NCBI RefSeq assembly: GCF_905171775.1
Contig: NC_053492.1
Span: forward strand, 56,106,004 to 56,170,003
Origin: Rana temporaria
Lineage: Eukaryota; Chordata; Amphibia; Anura; Ranidae
Direction of reading: 5' to 3'
Length of the DNA: 64,000 nt
The translations under genes were made by a program, and so were the position numbers. Position 1 is the stretch's first letter. Every line of letters begins with the position of its first letter. Below are positions 55,902 to 64,000 of the stretch, piece after piece. The notes beneath the pieces are model-generated. The model had not been told where the DNA came from, searched no databases, and saw only the letters and a list, made by a program, of their open reading frames with translations.

Positions 55902-57386
55902 TGAAAACGAGACAAAGCGTCAGCCAAGGTGTTCTCGACCCCCGGTAGGTGTACAGCATACATGTAGACATTCAAGTGCAAGCAACGTAGCACCAAATGG
56001 CGCAGCAAACAAATCACCGGCGGGGATCCCGCCGACATACGATTCACTACCTGCACCACCCCCAGGTTATCGCAATTGAAGCGCACCTTCGAATTCCGCA
56101 GCGTCTCACCCCACAGCTCCAATGCCACCACAATCGGGAAGAGCTCTAGGAGCACCAGATTCTTCAAGAATCCCGCCTCCTGCCACTGCCTCGGCCACGC
56201 CTCAGCGCTCCACCTGCCCTGACAAAATGCTCCATACCCTGTCGAGCCAGCAGCATCCGTAAACAACTCCAAGTCGAAGTTGCTCACAGGCCCGGACATC
56301 CACAACGCACGGCCATTAAAGGAACTCAGAAACTCCTGCCAGACCCTCAAGTCGGCTCTGTGCTCCCCCGTAAGGGTAACAAAGTGCTTGGGCTTCCGCA
56401 CGCCAGCTGTCGCTCCCGCCAACCGGCGGCAAAACACCCTCCCCATGGGCATAATTCTGCAGGCGAAGTTCAACTTACCCAGCAGCGACTGCATACTGCG
56501 CAGCTGAATCTTCCGTAGCCCAATGGTCCCTCGCACTTCCGCCTTCAACGCCTCCAGCTTGTCCTCCGGTAATCGGCACTCCATCTTCATCGAATCCAGC
56601 ACGATACCCAAGAAGACAATGGAGGTAGTGGGGCCCTCCGTCTTCCCCGGCGCCAGTGGAACCCCGAACCGATCAGCCACATACTGCAGCGTGCCCAACA
56701 GTACCGCACACGTGTTCGCCCCGGGCTGGCCAATGCACAAGAAGTCATCCAGGTAATGAATGACGGAGCTGAGCCCTGATACGTCTCGCACAACCCACTC
56801 CAGAAAGGAGCTAAACGTCTCGAACAGCGCGCAAGAGATGGAACAACCCATGGGCAAACAACGATCCACATAGTATGCCCCATCCCAGCTGCATCCCAAT
56901 AGCCGAAAGCTGTCCGGGTGAACCGGCAATAACCGAAAAGCCGATTCCACATCGGCCTTCGCCATGAGAGCACCCCGGCCGCACTTGCGCACCCACGAGA
57001 CCGCTGCGTCAAATGACGTATAAGACACCGTGCAATCCTCCGGCGCAATGGCGTCATTGACCGAGCCGCCTTTTGGGAAAGATAAATGGTGTATCAACCG
57101 GAACTTGCCCGGTTCCTTCTTGGGGACCACCCCCAGCGGGGACACGACCAAGTCATCAACCGGAGCCGTCGCAAACGGCCCGGCCATCCTACCCAAACGC
57201 ACTTCTTTGGTGAGTTTCTCCGAAACCACCGCAGAATGCAGCACCGCCGATCTCAAATTACTCGCTTCCGGGGGGACAACTGAAAGAGAACATGGTATCC
57301 TAAAACCGCTGGCAAAGCCCTCCTCCAGCAACTTTGCCGCGCGCCTGTCGGGGTATCTATTGAGGAAGGGAAGCATCCTTGCCACC
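55787..57386 (-). CDS. Reverse transcriptase-RNase H of the Ngaro element
   Basis: Open from 57589 to 55787. I place the useful N-terminus near the Met at 57386 (MLPFLNRYPDRRAAKLLEEG). RT blocks include PLGVVPKKEPGKFRLIHHLS, ALMAKADVESAFRLLPVHP, RCLPMGCSISCALFETFSS and the YLDDFL active site. The RNase H domain starts LELFTDAAGSTGYGAF, then continues through LLELFPIVVALELWG, FNCDNLGVVQVVNRMSAG and LADALSRFQWD. It copies the element RNA and removes the template. No lesions. It overlaps gag at its start and the recombinase at its end, each in a different frame, so some frameshifting or internal starting is implied. Confidence 0.94.
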
Positions 57387-59290
57387 CGCACCGGAGTCAC
57401 CCCCTTTTCCCCCAGACTCGCCGGGACGACCTTTGTTCCGCTTAAAGCATTTTGCCAACGCGTGGGTGCCTCCGCACCCTGAACACGTGTGCTTAAATCG
57501 GCAGTTTGTGCCGTATTTGCACGTCCCTTCATTAAATTGCCAACAATAGCCCCATCTCTTTTCGGCCGGTAGTCCTGAGGCAGAAGCACCCCCGACCCCT
57601 CCCTGAAAAAACTGTTGTGGAGCCCGCGCCGCTGTCATCAAGGTCATCCACAGGTTGATGTCCTTCTGGTTCCAGCGCAGTGTCGGTCGGAAAGACATCC
57701 GTTGACGGAATTGTTCATCATACTGCAACCACGCCGTCCCGCCATACGTCTGGTGCGCCGACCGGATAGCCTCCTGGTATATAAATAAACCCGAACAGTG
57801 CTGAGCTTTCTCCCCCACCACGCATGCCAAGATCGAAAACGCTTGGAGCCAATTGGTGAACGTACGGGGTATCAGACGATACCGCCGTCGCTCCTCGTCC
57901 TCCTTCTTGTTCAATTCGGGCTTCACCCGGGTCAGATTAAATTTCTCGAGGGGAAGTAACGTGAAAATCTCCACGTACTCCCCCTTCCAAATTTTTTCCC
58001 TAACTTCCGGCTTCAGATGAGCCCCCAACGTCGCCTCAAAGCAAGTGTACATTTCGCTCTGCGCGGCATCTGCTAACCTGACAACCTCCCTCTTATCACT
58101 TGCCGCCTCAGGCGCAACCACCTGCGCCACCGACACACTCGCAACCGCCGCTCCGCTCGCCGACGCCGCCCCCGCGCTCGAGCCCTCCTGCACCACCGGG
58201 CCTGCTGCCTGAACCCCTTCCGTCTGACCCGACCCCCCCCCCCAGCGGGGACCATGCCACCGCTGGAGAGGGCGTGCTGCCAGCCCCTGGTTCGAACCTC
58301 TTAACCAAGTCCCGCAACCCGGCCCAGAGCTCCTGAGCCTCACCCCCTGACAGTGCCCCGCCCGTGGCAACCCCCCTCGTCTCCTGAGCCCTGTCTTTCC
58401 CAGAGCCCCCCCCGGCCCCACTCTGCACTAACAAATCCTGCAATAAATTATAAACTGAAGTAGATTGTGACTTACCAGGCCGCCTTGGACTAGGTCCACG
58501 CGCCGCCGGAATGGACTCCACCGCTGCTCGTTGTCCCGGACCCTCGTCACTCTCAGACCCGGACAGCTCCCCCTCGGACCGGTCCTCACTCCGCGCTGGC
58601 GAAAAGTCTCTCTGCCGGTCCCCGTCTTGTCGTGACGCAGCTGCAGACGGCCTGTGTTGCGCTGAACTCCGACCCCTCTGTCCCGGAACACCAGACCCGC
58701 TCGCGACCTCCGCAGATGGGCTCCGTGAGCGCCCGCTCGCCCGGGCCTCCGCTCCCCGACCACGTCCCTCACTCCTCGCCGCCCCCATACTCCGCTCCGA
58801 ACTCCCTCCACTCGCTGCCGGGCCCCTGGCCGCCGTAGGGGATTGGCACCGGGGCCGCTGGCTGGACTCCACCCGCTGGGTCGCATGACTGCCACGACCG
58901 TCCCCTGCAGTCCCGACCGCGCTGTCCGGGCATCTCCGTCGAGCTGGTGGTGAGGGCCCAGGCGGGCTGTCTGACCCCCCCACTGCGGCGCAACGGCCGC
59001 GACGCGGATTCCTCCCAGCCCCCCCCGAGGGCCCAGCTGTAGACCGCTGCGGGGATGGAGCTGGAGGGCCCCTGGCGGGTCTCCGTGTATTCCGGTCTGT
59101 GCCTGGGGAAGGCCCCGGACTGTACCGCTCCGGCGGTTTTGACCGCCTAGCGCGCGCCGTTTTACCCCCCTCAGCGTTCGCCGCGGTCGGCGCCTCCAAC
59201 GCTGCAGCCACCTGTTCTCTGACCCAATCGGCCCCCTCTGTGGCCGCCGCCGCGCGTAACTGCGCAATTAGCTCCGCAACCGCCGCCATG
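57357..59290 (-). pseudogene. Gag-like protein of the Ngaro element, split at a C-run
   Basis: Probable start ATG at 59290 (MAAVAELIAQLRAAAATEGA) inside a longer open frame. A long Arg/Ser/Pro/Gly-rich disordered part follows. At an 11-base C-run (58233-58243, G-run on the coding strand) the reading moves to a second frame that runs to 57357. The second part holds a helical core (EMYTCFEATLGAHLKPEVRE, RTFTNWLQAFSILACVVGEK) and a CCCH zinc finger, C-x7-C-x5-C-x3-H (CWQFNEGTCKYGTNCRFKH), plus a downstream CSGCGG knuckle, as expected for nucleic-acid-binding Gag. The break may be a real indel, slippage or a sequencing error. Confidence 0.82.
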
Positions 59291-59302
59291 TTTAGAGGAG
59301 CT

Positions 59303-59485
59303 GAAGCTTTCCCTCTGCTGTAAAATGGAGGAGTGACCCACGTCACTTCCTCCACGTCTATCCTTCTGCCGACCACGCCCCCTCTGCCCGGCCAGCCCAT
59401 CCCCTACTTCCCCCTGACCAATCTGCACTAACGGTCCCACCCTGTCATGCGGCCCTTCCCCCACTGCGTTGCTCCGTGCCTTTCT
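59303..59485 (-). repeat. Split direct repeat A1 (outer, 5')
   Basis: 183 bp matching A2 at 53558-53740. It forms the 5' end of the Ngaro-type element and probably holds its promoter. The gag start codon lies 13 bp inside it. Confidence 0.94.
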
Positions 59486-59493
59486 CACTATTA

Positions 59494-60014
59494 GGCTCCT
59501 TTCACACTGGGGCGTTTTTCGAGCGTTATTCGAGCATTATTACAGCGTTATTCGAACGTTATTACAGCCTTATTCGAGCGTTATTACAGCGTTATTCGAG
59601 CGAAGCCTCATCTGCAATCCCAATGTGCTGGTAAAGCACTGCTAAGACCCTAACGTTTCAGGGCGTTTTTGCAGTGCCTCAGTGTGAAAGGGTAAGGCGT
59701 TTTTACAGCGTTTTTGGAGCGCTTTTTTCATCGCCCAAAAGCTGCTCCAAGGATGTTGCTTGCAGGACTTTTCTCAACGCCCCGCCAGTGCAATGCCTCA
59801 GTGTGAAAGGGTAAGGCGTTTTTACAGCGCTTTCAATTCATTTCAATGGAGAGGGGCGTTTTTGAAGCGTTTTTTTCAGCGCCCAAAAGCTGCTCCAAAG
59901 ATGCTGCTTGCAGGACTCAGTGTGAAAGGGTCCATTGAGATGCATGGAGAGCGTTTTAAGAGCGCTATTTTTAACGCTAAAACGCTGTAAAAACACTTCA
60001 GTGTGAAAGGGGCC
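59494..60014. mobile_element. MITE with TTTCACAC termini and GCGTTTTT repeats
   Basis: Inverted ends GGCTCCTTTCACACTGGGGC and (complement of right) GGCCCCTTTCACACTGAAGT. Imperfect TTA/TTG flanks. Contains GAGCGTTATTCGAGC-type short tandem units at 59520-59602. Confidence 0.75.
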
Positions 60015-60080
60015 TTGGATTTTCTTCAAATTTGTGTCTTCAGATTTACCAAAACCATATAATATGAGGTAAAACCTTAA

Positions 60081-60538
60081 AGTGGAGGTTCACCCATGGA
60101 GAACACATTTTCCCCTTAGATTGATGCTCGTTTTGTCTAGGGGAATCGGCTAGTTGTTTTAAAATATGATCCGTACTTACCGTTACGAGATGCATCTTCT
60201 CCGTCGCTTCCGGGTATGGGCTGCGGGACTGGGCGTTCCTTCTTGATTGACAGTCTTCCGAGAGGCTTCCGACGGTCGCATCCATCGCGTCACGATTTTC
60301 CGAAAGAAGCCGAACGTCGGTGCGCAGGCGCAGTATAGAGCCGCACCGACGTTCGGCTTCTTTCGGCTACTAGTGACGCGATGGATGCGACCGTCGGAAG
60401 CCTCTCGGAAGACTGTCAATCAAGAAGGATAGTAAGTACTGCTCATATTTTAAAACAAATAGCCGATTCCCCTAGACAAAACGAGCATCCAGCTATGGGG
60501 AAAAGAGGAAAAAAAACACAAATGGGTGAACTCCCGCT
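60081..60538. mobile_element. TTAA-flanked palindromic MITE, copy C
   Basis: TTAA at 60077-60080 and 60539-60542. The 458-bp foldback has arms meeting near 60320 and the core TTCCGAAAGAAGCCGAACGT as in copy A. Ends AGTGGAGGTTCACCC and GGGTGAACTCCCGC. Confidence 0.84.
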
Positions 60539-60639
60539 TTAAGAGTTTCAATTTGTATGCAATCAGGCAGGCCCTTGCACTACATGGTTTTGGTAAATCT
60601 GAAGACAAAAATCTGCAGAAAATCTTATATGGGGTTTTT

Positions 60640-61181
60640 TGCCTCGTACACACAACCGTTTTTTTTTATGTCATTGAAAACGTGTGTGGGCTCCAGAGCA
60701 TTTTTCACGATCTAAAAAATTACCAAATTTGTTTTCGAACATGCTCGATTTTTTCACAACGTTTATAACGTTGTCGTTTTTAAGGTTGTAAAAAATGGCC
60801 GTGTGTGGGCTTTAACGACGTAAAAAAAACACGCATGCTCAGAAGCAAGTTATGAGATGGGAGCCGCTCGTTCTGGTAAAACTACTGTTTGTAATGGAGT
60901 AAGCACATTTATCAAGCTGTAATAGACTGAAAAGCGCGAAACTTCTTTTACTAACACGAAATCAGCTAAAGCAGCCCAAAAGGTGGCGCCATCCGCATGG
61001 AACTTCCCCCTTATGGTGCCATTGTACGCGTTGGACGTCACCGCTCTTTGCTAGAGCATTTTTTTTCACGATTGTGTGAGCAAGGCCGTTTTAATGATCG
61101 AGTTGAAAAAAATATCGTTTTTTTCTAGACCCTTTAAACGTAATTTTTTAGAACCAGAAAAACGGTCGTGTGTACGCGGCA
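60640..61181. mobile_element. Harbinger-like MITE, 542 bp
   Basis: Ends TGCCTCGTACACACAACCG and (complement of right) TGCCGCGTACACACGACCG. Imperfect TTT/TTC flanks. The interior matches 49467-50009 in reverse (for example AGAAGCAAGTTATGAGATGG). Confidence 0.8.
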
Positions 61182-61258
61182 TTCTTGCCTCAAGGAGCCA
61201 GGATGTAATAAGGCTGGAGCTGAGTGCTGGTGCTGCTGATTTACTGGAGGCAGGATGG

Positions 61259-62041
61259 AGTTATTTACTAAAACTGGAGAGTGCAAAATCTGGTATGGCT
61301 CTGCATAGAAATCAGCTTCCAGGTTTTATTGCTAAAGCTTATTTGAACAAGCTGAAGATAGGAGCTGATTGGCTTCCATGCTGTCAGGGAAATGGCCGAA
61401 GAAGGACTGGAAATTCCGCCCAAGACAATCATGGCCGCCATGGTGACTAAGGTGGGCGGTACTTCCTCCTTGTAACCTGAACAGATCACATGACTAACTT
61501 CCTGGTCTATTTAAACCTGCTGCTGGAGCTGCTCATTGCTGGATTATCTCTTCAGTCTCCTGTGTACCTTGACCCGTGTTTTTTCGTTGTGACCCGGCTT
61601 GCCTTGACCTCGCTTCCTGATCTCCTGTGTTTGACCCTCTGCCTGCTTCTGGACTCTGCTCCTGCTTCCTGACCACCCGGCTTGACCCTCGGCTTGTACC
61701 TGGACCCTGCTCGTGTATGACCTTGGCTCGCCCCTGTATATGCTCTGAACTGACCTACCTGTGTTTGACCCCCGTCCTGGCTTCTGGTATCTCCGTTCAT
61801 TTAAATGCAACAAGCTCAGTTCTGCCTGCCTCAGCCATCCCTCAGTGGCTGAGCTCATCAGACTGTAAGCAAGACCTGGCCAAACCGTGCTTCTGTGGGC
61901 ACCGCGCTTCCTGTTCCCAACTTCAGGGTCGCGCTGCACTCAGCCGCAAGGGGAGCCCTCTTAGCATCTCGATCTCCATAATTGTTCCAGACACATGCAC
62001 AGCTGTACCAGATTCTGACTGCACCAGCTTTAGTAAATCAT
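61259..62041. mobile_element. TAAATCA-terminus MITE split by a solo LTR
   Basis: The left part (TTATTTACTAAAACTGGAGA) to 61381 and the right part (61994-62041, ending CTTTAGTAAATCA) together match the MITE at 16528-16702. The LTR at 61382-61993 interrupts it. Confidence 0.82.
61382..61993 (+). mobile_element. Solo LTR, 612 bp, 5-bp target duplication
   Basis: Starts TGTCAGGGAAATGGCC, ends ATTGTTCCAGACA, flanked by CATGC at 61377-61381 and 61994-61998. It has a TATTTAAA TATA-like box near 61505. Open frames inside are low-complexity. The family is unknown. No internal genes. Confidence 0.86.
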
Positions 62042-62453
62042 CCCCATGGAGACTAGCTGACTCTTCTGGAGAAGTTTAGAAACATGATGGAGCTCCATGG
62101 AGGTTGGTTGACCCTCTTGGAGAAAAAGGTTTCTGTTGCTACTGGGGATGATTGGATGAGAGTTCCAGCGCAGAAGTCAGTCTCAACTTCAAGTGGAACT
62201 GAAGTCCCGCTGTAAAGAACTGTGAGCAGGCAGACTTTTTTTATTGCAGAAGAGACATCCCCTACCTCATCTTCTCCGGCACTGTAAACCAAGCTGCGCA
62301 TGAGCAGCTCAGCCTTCAGTGCTGGGCTCCGAATGCTGTGATGACATCCTCTTGCACATGCACAGTAGTAAAATCTCCTGTCGTCCAATGAGGAGGCCTG
62401 AAGACCAGAACTTAGAAGAGGATGCTGACGTCGGAGTACAACTATTGGCCAGG
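62042..62453. other. Spacer with eroded TTAA-type scraps
   Basis: GTGGAACTGAAGTCCCGC near 62192 resembles ends of TTAA-type elements, but no pair of ends was found. Confidence 0.4.
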
Positions 62454-62455
62454 TA

Positions 62456-64000
62456 CAGTATATCACAAAAATGAGTACACCCCTTACATTTTTGTAAATA
62501 TTTTAATATATGTTTTCATGTGATAACAATGAAGAAATTACACTTTGCTACAATGTAAAGTAGTGAGTGTACAGCTTGTATAACAGTGTACATTTGCTGT
62601 ACCCTCAAAATAACTAAACACACAGCCATTAATGTCTAAACCACTGGCAAAAAAAAGTGAGTACACCCCTAAGTGAAAATGGCTAATTGTTCCAAATTTT
62701 GAGTGTCCAAATTGAGAACAATTAGCCATTTCCCTTCCCGGTTTCATGTGGCCCATTAGTGTTACAAGATCTCAGGTGTGAATGGGGAGCAGGTGTGTTA
62801 AATTTGATGTTATCGCATTCATTCTGTTACTGGTCACTGGAAGTTCAACATGGCACCTCACGGCAAAGAACTCTCTGAGGATCTGAAAAAATGAATTGTT
62901 GCTCTACATAAAGATGGCCTAGGCTATAAGAAGATTGCCAAGACCCTGAAACAGAGCTGCAGCATGGTGGCCAAGACCATACAGCAGTTAAACAGGACAG
63001 GTTCCACTCAGAACAGACCTTGCCATGGTCAACCAAAGAAGTTGAGTGCACGTGTTCAGCGTCATATCCAGAGGTTGTCTTTGGGAAATAGACGTATGAG
63101 TGCTGCCAGCATTGCTGCAGAGGTTGAAGGGGTGAGGGGTCAGCCTGTCAGTGCCCAGACCATACGCCGCACACTGCATTGAATTGGTCTGCATGGCTGT
63201 CATCCCAGAAGGAAGCCTCTTCTAAAGATGATGCACAAGAAAGTCTACAAACAGTTTGCTGAAGGCAGGCAGACTAAGGACATGGATTATTGGAACCATG
63301 TCCTGTGGTCTGATGAGACCAAGATAAACGTATTTGGTTCAGATGGTGCCAAGCGTGTGTGGCGGCAACCAGATGAGGAGTACAAAGACAAGTGTGTCTT
63401 GCCTACAGTCAAGCATGATGGTGGGAGTGTCATGGTCTGGGGCTGCATGAGTGCTGCCGGCACTGGGGAGCTACAGTTCATTGAGAGAACCACGAATGCC
63501 AACATGTACTGTGACATACTGAAGCAGAGCATGATCCCCTCCCTTCAGAGACTGAGCCGCAGGGCAGTATTCCAACATAATAAATACCCCAAACACACCT
63601 CCAAGATGACCACTGCCTTGCTAAAGTAGCTGAGGGTAAAGGTGATGGACTGGCCAAGCATGTCTTCAGACCTAAACCCTATTGAGCATCTGTAGGGCAT
63701 CCTCAAATTGAAGGTGGAGGAGCACAAAGTCTCTAACATCCACCATCTCCGTGATGTTGTCATAGAAGAGTGGAAGAGGACTCTAGTGGCAATCTGTGAA
63801 GCTTTGGTGAACTTCATGCCGAAGAGAGTTAAGGCAGTGCTGGAAAATAATGGTGGCCACCACATAAAATATTGACACTTTGGGCCCAATTTGGACATTT
63901 TCACTTAGGGGTGTGCTCACTTTTGTTGCCAGAGGTTGAGACATGCGTGTTGAGTTATTTTGAGGGGAGAGCACATTTACACTGTTATACAAGCTGTACA
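62456..64000 (+). mobile_element. Tc1-like transposon, right end cut by the window
   Basis: TA at 62454-62455 followed by inverted-repeat sequence CAGTATATCACAAAAATGAG. Its inner copy AGTGAGTACACCCCTAAGTG near 62656 returns in reverse at 63896-63925. The outer right repeat runs to the edge of the window. Confidence 0.9.
62850..63875 (+). pseudogene. Tc1-like transposase, several stops and a lost catalytic Asp
   Basis: A 342-codon frame from MAPHGKELSEDLKK with no net frameshift but at least four internal stops (after LKK, TLH, ALLK and IEHL). Helix-turn-helix segments (GYKKIAKTLKQSCSMVAKTI) and the core are recognisable: HVLWSDETKINVFG keeps the first Asp, and SSDLNPIEHL keeps the Glu. The second Asp block reads VFQHNKYPKHTSK, with Asn where Asp is required. 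It is dead on several counts and much older than the copy at 26158. Confidence 0.93.

Larger units (their letters stand above)
53060..59485 (-). mobile_element. Ngaro-type tyrosine-recombinase retrotransposon, 6.4 kb
   Basis: Reading along the minus strand: repeat A1 (59485-59303), gag, RT-RNase H, tyrosine recombinase, SGNH-like hydrolase, repeat B1 (54203-53741), repeat A2 (53740-53558), a 35-bp link and repeat B2 (53522-53060). This A1-genes-B1-A2-B2 split-direct-repeat layout is the Ngaro arrangement within the DIRS order, which integrates through a tyrosine recombinase rather than an integrase and leaves no target duplication. None is visible here. A copies look identical and B copies differ at about two positions in 463, so it is recent. 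It lies in intron 2, in the same orientation as the P450 gene. Confidence 0.92.

Noticed and set aside
58428..59267. 279-codon Arg-rich minus-strand frame overlapping gag
   Set aside because: It is an alternative frame of the GC-rich gag N-terminal region. It lacks the zinc finger and shows no independent signature.
54225..59400. Classification as a DIRS1-like element with a methyltransferase gene and inverted terminal repeats
   Set aside because: The termini are split direct repeats, no methyltransferase motif is present, and an SGNH-like frame follows the recombinase. Ngaro fits better.
52374..64000. Search for P450 exon 2 or exon 1
   Set aside because: No stretch with exon 2 residues (a YGPVF-type start, 163 bp, correct phases) was seen. 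The region is the Ngaro-type element and MITEs.

Overview
This is vertebrate nuclear DNA, most likely from an anuran amphibian and probably a ranid frog. The clues are a split cytochrome P450 gene with vertebrate CYP2 exon sizes and very dense DNA transposons of types I associate with frog genomes (Tc1, hAT and TTAA-site MITEs, an L1/Tx1-type LINE, CR1/L2 remnants and a Ngaro-type tyrosine-recombinase retrotransposon). The species is inference. Nothing prokaryotic is present: no operons, CRISPR arrays, or tRNA or rRNA genes that I can support.

The only host gene I can support is a CYP2-family cytochrome P450 (CYP2K-like in my judgement) on the minus strand. Six consecutive coding exons, numbered 3 to 8 by the CYP2 convention, lie at 52373-52224, 39268-39108, 23681-23505, 14141-14000, 11852-11668 and 3595-3454. 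Their lengths are 150, 161, 177, 142, 185 and 142 bp. All splice sites are GT-AG, all phases agree, and there are no stops. The exons total 957 bp inside about 49 kb, so the introns are about 98% of the span. Exons 1 and 2 should lie beyond the right edge, and exon 9, with the haem-binding cysteine, beyond the left edge.

The rest is largely mobile DNA, often nested. From left to right: foldback repeats and a 1.25-kb polypyrimidine tract (1-2 kb); TTAA-flanked palindromes, a CR1 fragment and MITEs (2.7-10.6 kb); a dead Tc1 split by a hAT MITE (12.0-13.7 kb); four MITEs (15.1-17.2 kb); a full-length 5.96-kb L1-type LINE with a 14-bp target-site duplication (17.4-23.3 kb); a nearly intact Tc1 transposon and a solo LTR (25.8-28.2 kb); more MITEs, a second solo LTR inside CR1 3' sequence, and a TTAA element carrying a 1.2-kb near-perfect palindrome (28.4-38.1 kb); chained TTAA elements and LINE and MITE remnants (39.6-48 kb); a Tc1 fossil holding a stack of target-site-defined insertions (48-50.2 kb); a hAT element with a 47-bp minisatellite (50.4-52.0 kb); a 6.4-kb Ngaro-type retrotransposon with gag, RT-RNase H, tyrosine recombinase and SGNH-hydrolase reading frames and split direct repeats (53.06-59.49 kb); and finally MITEs, a third solo LTR and a decayed Tc1 that runs off the edge.

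The P450 exons are conserved while the introns have served as landing sites. Target-site duplications (TA, TAA, TTAA, 5 bp, 8 bp, 12-14 bp) allow many insertions to be delimited to the base and ordered in time. The least ordinary items are the Ngaro-type element with its SGNH-like reading frame, the palindromic insertion at 36391-37730, and the filled and empty TTAA site pair at 35.9-38.2 kb versus 32.28 kb.
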